This document shows positions 26,906 to 35,073 of a DNA stretch of 64,000 nucleotides, piece by piece. Position 1 is the first letter of the stretch, and every line of letters begins with the position of its first letter. The stretch is from JABWCQ01 sp964587105 (GTDB taxonomy: Bacteria; Electryoneota; RPQS01), in contig CAZPKG010000016.1 in the NCBI GenBank assembly GCA_964587105.1, positions 1 to 64,000 on the forward strand. Direction: 5' to 3'. The notes under the pieces were generated by a model. It saw nothing but the letters and a program-made list of their open reading frames with translations, did not search any database and had not been told where the DNA came from. Position numbers and translations under genes: made by a program.

Positions 26906-29188
26906 TTGTTTTTTTTTGCACTTATGCTCTTTCCTGCCTCGCTTTTTGCCTTAAGGGATGTTACGGTACTCACCTCCGATTTTTCAGTTACCCCCGGAAG
27001 ATGGAACAACGGTTCGGGTGGGATTAATTCCGTCCGGATTGATTACATGCTTGAGTGGGCGCGCCGTGACTCGCTATTTGACCTAATCGATGTTAATTCG
27101 GATGACATTTACTCAATTCATCTCGCTTGGGCCACTGTTGACAGCAACGGCGTTGGGACAATTGATTATGTAAATAGCGCGTGGCTCGATAACTCTTCTG
27201 GAGACAATTGGCCATGTGATTTTGGGACATGCCGTGAGTTTACTGGCCGCGACACAGTATATTATCATGCTGATTCTATTGACACTATGCTTGTTCTGGA
27301 CCAATTCTATAGATCAACCGGAACCATTTATACCCCCGTTTTTTCAGGCAATGTGCGTATCTACCTTATTGCCGATCAGCGGAGTTGGGATGAGATATAT
27401 GTCAGGGAAATCCCTGCATATGTCTGCCAGACATTCCTTGCCCCTCAAATCACTAACGATGAGTGGGTAAATGTCATTCATAGCTTTGAGAATTATTTTC
27501 AAATCGGTTTCATTCACGTTAACGAGCATCGTGATGTGTACGTCGAGCGCTTCGTAGAGCCGTTGCCTCCGCCTAATCCCGGCATCGCCTTTATGGGATG
27601 GGAAACCACTGGAAACGGCGACGGTAAATATTGGCTGCCAGTACCGAATGACACGATCGGCCTCAAGTTCGAAATCACAAGCTCGGGCACATCTGACAGC
27701 CGAATCACGTTCATCATCTGGGATATTTCGGCTTGGCAAGGCCAAGCGATGAACTTCCCTGCTCCCTCTGCCCGCGCCCCTTGGCACACCAATCACTATT
27801 TCAAGAACCCCGGAAATTCAAACGGGAATGAGTACGATTTTGACTTCTGGTTGGCTCACCCCGAACTGTATGAAGTGAAAGTCATAGACACATTGACAGC
27901 CGTTGACGCAATCGATCTCTATAGCTACCGAGGTTGGCAACAGCACGGTGACACGCTCAGAGCACGTGATCTCTATAACACAACACTCCGCCGCTCGCGC
28001 AAAACGATTATCGCTCGCACTCGCCAACCTGTCGTAAGCGGTCACAAACTAGAACTTGTGGCGCGGGATTATGCGGCGCATTGTCTTGTCACGCCCGTCA
28101 TTGAAAGTGAAGGCAAGTCCAACTTCATGGTTTGGACAACTTCATTGAGTGAATCAACAAATTGTATCTCTGTCCCTCGCGACGAAGACGGCTACAAAAT
28201 GTACTCTCACAACGTTGGAGACTATCTCGCTGACGCATGGGAAGAGGAGGTATTTCTCGGAGATAGCCTACGCAAGAACTGGCCATTCAGTCATCCTGAC
28301 TCAGTCGCTGATACGACGACAATGTACGAGGACGACGACCACATCTTCGTCGGACGCGGCTTTGACGGGGACGACCTCTTGAACTTTGAAGAGTATCGAG
28401 GATTTTTGGTAGCCAGCGACCCATCGCAACCGCACGACACACTTAATTATGAGCATATCCGTACCAATCCCAAACAGAAAGATGTGTTTCTGTATTTCCA
28501 CCCTGCACTTGCGAACTCGCAACTCATTCCTGAGTTCTTTGGGAATATTGCTCCGGGATATGTCGGCATGCTTGATAGCTCAATAGGAATTTCAGTTACT
28601 GATTATAGTGTCTTAAAGAACAAGCTGAGTGAGGATATGTCTGCGCGAGTCAAGCAAAACAAAAGTGTGAGCTTTAACCGAAAGGGAAGCACCATGTTAT
28701 GCCCTCCGGTCTTTATCCCTCAAGATTCTCTCCCTGGACGTTTAGGAGTGAAGTCAGCACAAGTCTTAAGTTTCTGGCCATGGATATTCAGCGAAGGTCC
28801 AATGAGATTTACAGCTCAAACTTTGATGCAGGTAGTCTACCGTGGGCAAGGCGATCACGATGGAGGAGGGATTCCGGCAACAATCAGCAGAGTTTTGCTA
28901 AATTACCCATTGTGGCATTCATTTTATTCTTGGGAAAGGTACGACGACTCAACAAATACAAATTATTGGGATGACTGGGTGTTTGATGTAACGGAAGGCC
29001 TGCGCATCTCAATTGCACACGAATTCGGGCATTGTGTCGGGCTGTTGCATCCGATTGGAAATGAACCCCGCGATTTCATTATGGGGCCTTTTCGAGGTTC
29101 GAATGATAGCCTTGGGATAGACCCCAAAATCCCTAAATTCTCTGCGCAAGACAAGACGAGATTTACGATCAAGAGAGGTGACCTATGA
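26906..29188 (+). CDS. Metzincin-like secreted metalloprotease (5' end frame-disrupted)
   Basis: A 760-residue predicted exoprotease. Near the C-terminus it has the zinc site HEFGHCVGLLH (HExxHxxGxxH) followed 10 residues later by FIMG, a plausible Met-turn, so metzincin clan. The N-terminal 600 residues are not recognised. No sorting domain or membrane anchor is seen. The signal peptide (FFFALMLFPASLFA) is in frame, but the ATG at 26899, which has a strong AAGGAGGA site 4 nt upstream, is out of frame by one base across nine T (26909-26917); with eight T it would read MRVVFFALMLFPASLFA. As given, start is a TTG at 26906 or an ATG at 26924. Overlaps the next gene by ATGA. Confidence 0.72.
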   Translation: MFFFALMLFPASLFALRDVTVLTSDFSVTPGRWNNGSGGINSVRIDYMLEWARRDSLFDLIDVNSDDIYSIHLAWATVDSNGVGTIDYVNSAWLDNSSGDNWPCDFGTCREFTGRDTVYYHADSIDTMLVLDQFYRSTGTIYTPVFSGNVRIYLIADQRSWDEIYVREIPAYVCQTFLAPQITNDEWVNVIHSFENYFQIGFIHVNEHRDVYVERFVEPLPPPNPGIAFMGWETTGNGDGKYWLPVPNDTIGLKFEITSSGTSDSRITFIIWDISAWQGQAMNFPAPSARAPWHTNHYFKNPGNSNGNEYDFDFWLAHPELYEVKVIDTLTAVDAIDLYSYRGWQQHGDTLRARDLYNTTLRRSRKTIIARTRQPVVSGHKLELVARDYAAHCLVTPVIESEGKSNFMVWTTSLSESTNCISVPRDEDGYKMYSHNVGDYLADAWEEEVFLGDSLRKNWPFSHPDSVADTTTMYEDDDHIFVGRGFDGDDLLNFEEYRGFLVASDPSQPHDTLNYEHIRTNPKQKDVFLYFHPALANSQLIPEFFGNIAPGYVGMLDSSIGISVTDYSVLKNKLSEDMSARVKQNKSVSFNRKGSTMLCPPVFIPQDSLPGRLGVKSAQVLSFWPWIFSEGPMRFTAQTLMQVVYRGQGDHDGGGIPATISRVLLNYPLWHSFYSWERYDDSTNTNYWDDWVFDVTEGLRISIAHEFGHCVGLLHPIGNEPRDFIMGPFRGSNDSLGIDPKIPKFSAQDKTRFTIKRGDL

Positions 29189-30147
29189 TTCGCTTTCTCA
29201 AAATCAGAGCGGTATTTATTTATTTAATGCTCGCTTTTGCAACCGGGATTGTGGCAGAACTTGTTGACAACCAATTTCAAAGCCATGTTCTCATTTTCGC
29301 TTTGCAAGAGCAATCTCATGCATGGTTTGCTCTGCAAGAATATGATCAACCAAGAGACAGTGCTTTAAACGTGCTGATCATGTCTGCTTACTCGCCCGTG
29401 CACGAGCGAAACTATCCAAGAGAATCGAACCTCTGCATCGGCCTAAATGACACTCTTGTACTGGAGTTTAAGTTTATGAATCTAAGTAACAGTGCGTTCA
29501 CTTGGGATAAGAACCCCGACCTATGGTTTGCTCCTCGATTGCATGAAGTGCGATCTAGCATCATGGACGATGCGCCTGCCGTAGATTCAACAGCCTTGGG
29601 CTATAGTATTCGCCGCTGGTCTTTTCGAGAGGGGGCATCGCCTGTTGTACCTCCAGACAGCTTTCTTGCAAAACAATTTGAGTATTCCATGTTTATGAAC
29701 GTTTGGAATATTCCTGCTGGACAATGGGTTATCTCCGCGAACTTGACAGAGTATGCGCCACAGGATATCCATATCGTTGTTTCAGGAATGGAGTTCTTAT
29801 ATGATGTGCCAACAGATGGACAAGATAGTGTTAATGCGTATATCGGATGCTCGCAAAGACTCTTGTTGGAAAAGAACTTTTTGTCTGCACTGACCTGGGT
29901 GGATTCGGCTATTGTGAAATTCCCCATGAGTGTACCTGCATGGTGGGAGAAGGGTATTGTTCAACTGGAATCGGGCGATACAGTCAAGGCAATGGAGTCG
30001 CTTGACTCTGCAATCTATTACCTCGAAGAAAAGAAGGATTTGCTTTTGCCAGACACGTCTCTGTCGATCAAACCTGTTGAAAGGCTTTGGATGAGGTATA
30101 CCACGACTCGACTTTCAGAGGATCGCTCCAATGATTATCAAGAATAG
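29185..30147 (+). CDS. Hypothetical secreted protein with TPR-like C-terminus
   Basis: A 320-residue protein of unknown function with a hydrophobic N-terminal segment (about 8-24, probable signal peptide ending in a GIVAE-like site). The middle (about 60-215) reads as beta-rich. Residues about 225-290 resemble two TPR helices (LLLEKNFLSALTWVDSAIVKF; WWEKGIVQLESGDTVKAMESLDSAI, each given in part). It overlaps the metalloprotease by 4 bp, so the two probably act together, perhaps as protease and partner or inhibitor; that is inference from coupling only. Base composition is more A+T-rich than flanking genes. Confidence 0.6.
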   Translation: MIRFLKIRAVFIYLMLAFATGIVAELVDNQFQSHVLIFALQEQSHAWFALQEYDQPRDSALNVLIMSAYSPVHERNYPRESNLCIGLNDTLVLEFKFMNLSNSAFTWDKNPDLWFAPRLHEVRSSIMDDAPAVDSTALGYSIRRWSFREGASPVVPPDSFLAKQFEYSMFMNVWNIPAGQWVISANLTEYAPQDIHIVVSGMEFLYDVPTDGQDSVNAYIGCSQRLLLEKNFLSALTWVDSAIVKFPMSVPAWWEKGIVQLESGDTVKAMESLDSAIYYLEEKKDLLLPDTSLSIKPVERLWMRYTTTRLSEDRSNDYQE

Positions 30148-30279
30148 CAACAAAGTTTTTCGCGTGCAGGGCCTGCTACAATTGACCAATACCATAGGGA
30201 TGCCTCCCAAAACCACAACTTATTCTCTAATTCAAATTTTAACAATAGTTTGCTAAGTTCAATAAAACAAAAATTTAAC

Positions 30280-30371
30280 TTGCGCATCCGTTCAAATTTT
30301 CGTATATTAGGAGCATGAAGAATAACAATAGGATAGCACTTCGTGAAAAAAGGTGCACCCCAAAAAGTTAA
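30280..30371 (+). promoter_or_regulatory. Candidate promoter with an 18-codon small ORF
   Basis: In the 397-bp A+T-rich gap between the TPR-like gene and tyrA, TTGCGC (30280-30285) and TATATT (30303-30308) are 17 bases apart. An ATG at 30315 after AGGAG opens an 18-codon frame to TAA at 30369-30371 (MKNNNRIALREKRCTPKS). The promoter reads toward the 3' end of the opposing tyrA, so it could drive a small RNA or peptide. The Shine-Dalgarno spacing is too short to be convincing and the rest of the gap shows no gene. Confidence 0.25.
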
Positions 30372-30466
30372 TTTCCAATTAAACAAACACAACCGTTTGG
30401 ACAATTGTTAGCGTTTTACACAGAAACAACCCCTTACAACCCCACCTCGCCTCTCCAGAATCCCCC

Positions 30467-30498
30467 AAAAAAACGCGACGACTCTTTCGAGCCGCCGC
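30467..30498 (-). terminator. Terminator after tyrA (minus strand)
   Basis: Read on the minus strand: 10-bp stem (GCGGCGGCTC with GAGTCGTCGC, two G-U pairs), GAAA tetraloop, then G and seven T (complement of 30467-30473). It ends the leftward tyrA transcript 47 bp after the stop codon. Confidence 0.85.
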
Positions 30499-30544
30499 AA
30501 TAATCTAAGGCGCAAGCGAAGCGCAAAACCCGCATTACATGCGG

Positions 30545-31635
30545 CTAATCTCTTCGCATGGCTGTGTAGCCGTGTAGTTTCAAAATCTGAATGGCATTGC
30601 GCGTATCGGAAAGCGACTCCAATGTCACTCGTAGCATTCCACCCTGCCGCTCACGGCTGTGCAAGACTCCAATATCGCGAATGTTGATTTCGTGCTCAGC
30701 TAAGAGTCCTGCGATCGCCGCCAACACACCGGGCCGATCCGGAACAATCACCGTCAACTCAGACTGTGAATCCCAATCGCCCGGCCGCTCCCGGCCAAGC
30801 TTTCTCTGAAATGAGTAAGCCCTCTGCCAAACTTCTTCAAGCTTGCCCGACAGAAACGCTGCCTCGATTTCGTCGAAGTGCTTCCTGAATTTCTTCAGCG
30901 CATCCAGTGTCTGCTCACGATTCGCGGCCAGCACCGACTCCCAAGCTCCCAACGGCAATGAAGCCATCGCGGTCATCGCTTGAAAATGTCCCGTGGCAAT
31001 CTTCTGCAACAGCGGAAGATCACGGCTTTCATTGGCCAGCCAATCGGTCAAGGCCAAAGCAAAGATCAACGGCATGTGCGTCGTTGAAGCAATAATCCGA
31101 TCATGCACATCGGCCGGAAGCACAATCGGATAACCTCCGAGCGTGCGAATCCACCACTTGAAGGCCGTGAGTTTGTCCATCGGCACGGCTTCATCGGGAG
31201 TCAATAGCCAATAGGCGCTCGCAAATAACTCAGGATGAGCATTCGCGATTCCCTGCCGTTGGCTTCCGGCAAGCGGATGCCCACCAATAAAAATCGCGCG
31301 GGCGTCTTCAACGTCACGCGCGATCTTCAAGATTCCTTCCTTCGCCCCCGCAGTATCCGTCACAACGGCTCCCGGCATTGCCGTACGCAAAATCGTCGGC
31401 AGCACCTTCACCACTTCATCGGCGGACATCGCAAGAATTACCAAATCCGCACCGGCAATCGCTTCGGAGACGTCACCGACGCCCTGATCAATTGCTCCGC
31501 GCATGATCGCTTCCTGCAAGACTTCTTCGCGGTCGTAACCCACAACCGTGCCGCTGAACTGCATGGCTTTGAGTTTCAGACCAATAGAACCACCGATCAG
31601 CCCTACACCAAGCAGAGCGACTTTATTAAAATCAT
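30545..31635 (-). CDS. tyrA: Prephenate/arogenate dehydrogenase with ACT domain (start disrupted)
   Basis: Makes 4-hydroxyphenylpyruvate or tyrosine from prephenate/arogenate. Rossmann domain opens VALLGVGLIGGSIGLKL (upstream of the first in-frame ATG at 31564), then GADLVILAMSADEV, IFIGGHPLAGS (catalytic His region) and a helical dimerisation domain with THMPLIFALAL; an ACT domain follows (TVIVPDRPGVLAAIAGLLAE). The frame stays open upstream to the TGA of the preceding gene, yet contains no ATG, GTG or TTG before the Rossmann strand. An ATG at 31633-31635 is out of frame by one base; one extra T in the TTTT at 31628-31631 would give MIFNKVALLGVG. Coordinates use this ATG. So either a one-base lesion, a rare start such as CTG, or readthrough. 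Enzyme identity is firm. Confidence 0.85.
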
Positions 31636-31723
31636 TTCGAAATATCTCGAGCGGATCGGGAAGCGTCAGTTCGACAAGATCCGTGACGGGGGAATGTGCC
31701 TGTTCCGTAGAACGTTCTCCAAA

Positions 31724-32824
31724 TCAATCCTTAAATTCAACCTTGATTCCGGCCGATTTCAGCAGACTCACCGCTCTGTTGCGGTGTTCTTTGCTTTCCA
31801 ATCGGAGCTTGTATGTTCCCTCGGAATCCTGTTTCAGCTCTTCAAGCTTTGTGACAACGACGTGCGATTGAGACAGCAGTCTGGCAATTCGTTTCATGAT
31901 CTCCGAATCGCCCTTTGTTGCGACAACAATTTCATCACTCGCGGCGTCAATTGTTTGCTGGTGCAAGTAATCGCCTTTGGCCAACACGCTTGCAACTCGC
32001 GCTTCAAAACTTCCGGCCAGCAAATCCTCGCGAACCGTTTGGATTGAAAGCTGGATATTTGCCAGCAAGCAGTCAATCTGGCTGCGAGTTCCAATTAGAG
32101 AATCATGCCATGTACTCTGGTGAAGCTCGGCAAGCCGTTTCAAGCGGGCGTATAGACGCTGTCCTAAATGCTCTTGGGTGATCTTGTCGGCGCTCGTGCT
32201 GGCAAGGACGGCTTCAAGTTCGAGAAACTCAAGCAAATCTGGCACGAAGTCGAGCATGGCAAGCCGTTCATAAAAGGCCTGCGGATACATCGGAACGACT
32301 TTCGCTCCGCACGATTCAAACGCCGAGGACAACATCTTGAAGGCCGGAAGGTCGGCTCGGCCTCGCGGCGTCAAGATAATAGTTTTGCCGTCAAAAAAGA
32401 AGTGCGAGGGCTTGGCGTCGTCGGTCGAATGATCTTGCTCATGAACAAGATAGAAACCGATGTGTCGAATGTCGTCGCGGCCGGAAGAAACGATTATGTC
32501 TTCGGCATAGCCCTTGACGGAAGATGCATCCAGAATGATCGTTTCCGGCTCGGCAAGCTCAAGAACTTTGGCAAGGCGCGCGCGGAAATTGCGAGTTTGG
32601 CGCGAGAGCACGACAAACTTACAATTTGTCAGCGCATCTTTCCATTCGGTTCCGCCATCTGTGACGCAGCCGTTGTTCCAAGCTTGCGTGATAACAGCAG
32701 GGCTGTCCACGCCGTAAAGCGCGCCTTTGAAGCCCGCTCGTTTGAGAGACAATACGATTGCCGAGGCGATGCTATCCACGCCGCCCAGCGCGATTTTTCG
32801 CAGGTCGTTAAGTTTCGGATCCAC
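31724..32824 (-). CDS. Divergent prephenate-dehydrogenase-like protein with C-terminal ACT-like region
   Basis: A 366-residue paralogue-like neighbour of tyrA with the same apparent order: degenerate Rossmann opening (KIALGGVDSIASAIVLSLKR in place of GxGLIGGS), CKFVVLSRQTRNF, IILDASSVKGYAEDI (like VVTDTAGAKEGI), then FYLVHEQDHS where TyrA has HPLAGS. The nucleotide-binding glycines and the catalytic His context are lost, so dehydrogenase activity is doubtful. A C-terminal region (about 290-366, ending AGIKVEFKD) may be an ACT-like fold. GTG start, preceded by AGAGGG. Its TGA is in frame with the downstream tyrA with no usual start between. A regulatory partner of TyrA is a reasonable guess. 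Confidence 0.65.
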   Translation of the reverse strand: MDPKLNDLRKIALGGVDSIASAIVLSLKRAGFKGALYGVDSPAVITQAWNNGCVTDGGTEWKDALTNCKFVVLSRQTRNFRARLAKVLELAEPETIILDASSVKGYAEDIIVSSGRDDIRHIGFYLVHEQDHSTDDAKPSHFFFDGKTIILTPRGRADLPAFKMLSSAFESCGAKVVPMYPQAFYERLAMLDFVPDLLEFLELEAVLASTSADKITQEHLGQRLYARLKRLAELHQSTWHDSLIGTRSQIDCLLANIQLSIQTVREDLLAGSFEARVASVLAKGDYLHQQTIDAASDEIVVATKGDSEIMKRIARLLSQSHVVVTKLEELKQDSEGTYKLRLESKEHRNRAVSLLKSAGIKVEFKD

Positions 32825-32853
32825 AATGCCCTCTTTTACTTGGGACCCGATTC

Positions 32854-32869
32854 TGCAAAGTTCACGCCA
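32854..32869 (-). promoter_or_regulatory. Predicted sigma-54 promoter of the tyrA-like pair
   Basis: On the minus strand TGGCGTGAACTTTGCA matches TGGC-N7-TTGCA exactly in spacing. Predicted start near 32843, about 20 nt before the GTG at 32824, with AGAGGG between. It is the only clear promoter in this gap. Confidence 0.55.
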
Positions 32870-32950
32870 TCTCGGCAGTATGCGAAATATAGCTTTCTCT
32901 ATAGCTTAAAGCAATCGGAACAGACCCACAACTTCACTGAAAATACACAA

Positions 32951-32975
32951 AAAAAGCCTCAAAACGAGGCTTTTT
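32951..32975. terminator. Terminator after sufU
   Basis: AAAAAGCCTC (32951-32960), loop AAAAC, GAGGCTTTTT (32966-32975): a perfect 10-bp stem with A- and T-runs on both sides. It ends the leftward sufS-sufU transcript 17 bp after the sufU stop. Confidence 0.9.
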
Positions 32976-32991
32976 AGGGAATTTTGAACGT

Positions 32992-33414
32992 TCACTTGGG
33001 GGCGGACTTCAACGCCTCTTCCATCGTTGTCCAAGGAAGGGTGGCACATTTTACACGGACAGGCAACTGGGCTACGCCAATAAGTGAAGTGATGTCGTCC
33101 ATTGATTCGCCATCAGGCTCCTTCCCCTCACGGATAAGCACACGAAATTGTTCGATGCGGCGGCTTACTTCGTCAAGGGTTCTACCCTTCAAGTCCTCTG
33201 TCAACATGGATGCGCTGGCCATCGAAATTGCACAGCCCGTGCCTTCAAAGGCGATGTCCTGAATCTTGCCGTCCTGCACTTTCAAATGCAAAATTAGTTC
33301 ATCACCGCAGAGCGGGTTCTTACCTTCCATCGAAAAGGTCTCATCGGCAAGCTTGCCTTTGTTGCGCGGCAAGCGGTAGTGGTCGAGCAGGATGTCGCTA
33401 TAAAGATCGTTCAT
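32992..33414 (-). CDS. sufU: SUF Fe-S assembly sulfur acceptor SufU
   Basis: NifU/IscU-like zinc protein that accepts persulfide sulfur from SufS and enhances its activity. The 140-residue chain has the three conserved cysteines C36 (NPLCGDE, with D38), C61 (GTGCAIS) and C123 (RVKCATLPW), and the longer spacer between the second and third cysteine that separates SufU from IscU. Overlaps sufS by ATGA; last gene of the cluster, followed by a terminator. With SufU present, no SufE gene is needed, and none is seen. Confidence 0.95.
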   Translation of the reverse strand: MNDLYSDILLDHYRLPRNKGKLADETFSMEGKNPLCGDELILHLKVQDGKIQDIAFEGTGCAISMASASMLTEDLKGRTLDEVSRRIEQFRVLIREGKEPDGESMDDITSLIGVAQLPVRVKCATLPWTTMEEALKSAPK

Positions 33415-34628
33415 GCAAGAATTGCCCGTGCTGAGCGGACGGCAGAAACTAATGCGTCGATGTCGTCCAAAGTGTTATAGAGATAGAAACTCGCACGCGC
33501 GGTAGCCTGAACTCCCAGCCAGCGCATCAGCGGCTGGCAGCAATGATGGCCGGCGCGAATAGCAACTCCCTCGCGGTCGAGTAATGCGGCCATATCGTGC
33601 GGATGGATGCCGGGGACATTAAACGAAATCACTGCGCCGCGCTGAGTGCGAGGGCCATAGATTTCAAGATCGTTCTCGGCGGAAAGTTTTTCGAGCGCGT
33701 GCATCGTGAGATGATGATCATACTGAGCGATGCGGTCCATGCCGATTTCGTCAAGATATTTGACGGCGGCCGTCAGGCTGACTGCTTCGGCAATTGCCGG
33801 AGTTCCGGCTTCAAACTTGTGCGGCAAGCTATTCCAAGTCGCATGATCGAGGAAGACTTCGCGGATCATCTCACCGCCCGTCATATACGGCTCCATGTCA
33901 TTCAGGATTTCGGGATTGCCGTAGAGCACGCCGATTCCCGTCGGGCCAAGCATTTTATGAGCGGAGAATGCGTAAAAGTCGGGATTTAGTTCGCGCAAGT
34001 TAATCGGCATATGCGGAACGGATTGCGCGCCGTCAATCAAAATGCGCGCGCCAACTTTGTGCGCGAGTTGAACCAGCTCGCCGACGGGATTGATCGTTCC
34101 AAGCACGTTAGAAGCGTGCGTCACGGCAACGAGCGCGGTTTTGGAATCAATCAGCTTGCGGGCTTCGGCCAAATCAAGTGTGCCATCATTCTTGATGGGA
34201 ATGAAACGAAGTTCCGCTCCGACTGATTTTGCCACCAACTGCCACGGAATCAAGTTGGCATGATGCTCCATCGGAGTCAAGACGATTGATTGGCCGTGCT
34301 TGATGAATTTCTCGCCGAACGAATGAGCCACAAGGTTGATGGATTCCGTCGTGCCGCGCGTGAAGATCAGGCCTTCGAGCGCCGGTGCTTTGATGAACTC
34401 GGCAACCGCACGGCGGGCGCCTTCGTAATCACCCGTAGCGGCCTCGCCTAAAGTGTGAATGCCGCGATGGACGTTAGCATAGCGTGACTCGCAGAATTTG
34501 CAATAAGCCGTCATGACGTCATTGGGCTTTTGCGAACTTGCGGCGCTATCCAAATAGACCAACGGTTTGCCGTTGACCTTTACATTCAAGATGGGGAAAT
34601 CCTTGCGGACGTCGCGACCCAATATCAC
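33411..34628 (-). CDS. sufS: Cysteine desulfurase SufS
   Basis: PLP-dependent class II desulfurase that mobilises sulfur from cysteine as an enzyme persulfide for Fe-S assembly. The 405-residue protein has PLP Lys225 in SAHKMLGPTG, the His/Asp cofactor sites (PMEHHANLIPW; ILIDGAQS) and catalytic Cys363 in RAGHHCCQPL, length typical of SufS. GTG start with AAGGAG 8 nt upstream and 2 bp after the Rieske gene stop. Overlaps sufU by 4 bp, the usual partner for group II desulfurases of this kind. Confidence 0.96.
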   Translation of the reverse strand: MILGRDVRKDFPILNVKVNGKPLVYLDSAASSQKPNDVMTAYCKFCESRYANVHRGIHTLGEAATGDYEGARRAVAEFIKAPALEGLIFTRGTTESINLVAHSFGEKFIKHGQSIVLTPMEHHANLIPWQLVAKSVGAELRFIPIKNDGTLDLAEARKLIDSKTALVAVTHASNVLGTINPVGELVQLAHKVGARILIDGAQSVPHMPINLRELNPDFYAFSAHKMLGPTGIGVLYGNPEILNDMEPYMTGGEMIREVFLDHATWNSLPHKFEAGTPAIAEAVSLTAAVKYLDEIGMDRIAQYDHHLTMHALEKLSAENDLEIYGPRTQRGAVISFNVPGIHPHDMAALLDREGVAIRAGHHCCQPLMRWLGVQATARASFYLYNTLDDIDALVSAVRSARAILA

Positions 34629-34630
34629 GA

Positions 34631-34978
34631 TCAGGCTCCTTCCGCCTGCAAATACTTCACGGGAATTGCGACGTAGATGTCGTCGCCTTTCTTTTCAACG
34701 GCAAAGACACTGATCGGTTCCGTCGCGGGAAGGGACAGCGCCTCGCCGGTTTCAAGCGAGAAACGTGCGCCATGCCGGGGGCATTCGATGCAATTTCCTT
34801 CCAGCCAACCGTCGGTCAAATATTCATCTTCGTGTGAACAAAGATCGCTGGTCGCGTAGAGTTTCCCGTCCGAATGAAAAATTGCCAACTCGAGCGACCC
34901 AACTTGAAAACCTTTGCCGCCGTTACGCGGGATATCCGATACCGAGCAAATTTTAACTAACTGCGTATCTTGGCTCAT
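34631..34978 (-). CDS. Rieske-type [2Fe-2S] ferredoxin
   Basis: A 115-residue small Rieske protein with cluster ligands C47-x-H49 and C66-x2-H69 (DLCSHEDEYL ... CIECPRHGARF), like the HcaC/BphF and NirD small subunits. Soluble, no signal peptide. It is the first gene of the Rieske-sufS-sufU transcription unit; such a protein is often found in SUF operons of Actinobacteria and other phyla, where it may supply electrons to SufBC2D or be an early cluster recipient (inference). It could also serve a dioxygenase, but none is present here. Confidence 0.9.
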   Translation of the reverse strand: MSQDTQLVKICSVSDIPRNGGKGFQVGSLELAIFHSDGKLYATSDLCSHEDEYLTDGWLEGNCIECPRHGARFSLETGEALSLPATEPISVFAVEKKGDDIYVAIPVKYLQAEGA

Positions 34979-35012
34979 GCTAATTAGAGTAACAAAGTCG
35001 TATTTTTGATTG

Positions 35013-35063
35013 TGGCCTATTGTTTGCCATTTTAAGTGGCAATGATATCTTTAGACAATCTAA
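35013..35063. promoter_or_regulatory. Divergent regulatory region with nested inverted repeats and a sigma-54-like site
   Basis: Between the divergent Rieske and lipoprotein genes (95 bp). TGGCCTATTGTTTGCC (35013-35028, + strand) fits TGGC-N7-TTGC and would start transcription near 35038, 36 nt before the lipoprotein ATG. Overlapping it is the inverted repeat TTGCCA-N7-TGGCAA (35024-35042), and next to it TTAGA-CAA-TCTAA (35051-35063). These may be operators. On the minus strand TTGTCT-N17-TTAAAA is a weak sigma-70 candidate for Rieske-sufSU. Confidence 0.4.
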
Positions 35064-35073
35064 GGTGGTTTAG

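Noticed and set aside
30545..31723. UGA reassigned to an amino acid in this organism
   Set aside because: Many genes here use TGA as a real stop in ATGA/GTGA overlaps (kdsC, kdsD, lptC, sufS, lptB upstream gene), so general reassignment is excluded; only local readthrough remains possible.
31235..32977. Two long + strand frames (270 and 269 codons) opposite the tyrA pair
   Set aside because: Antisense to recognisable TyrA domains; no ribosome sites and no domain features.
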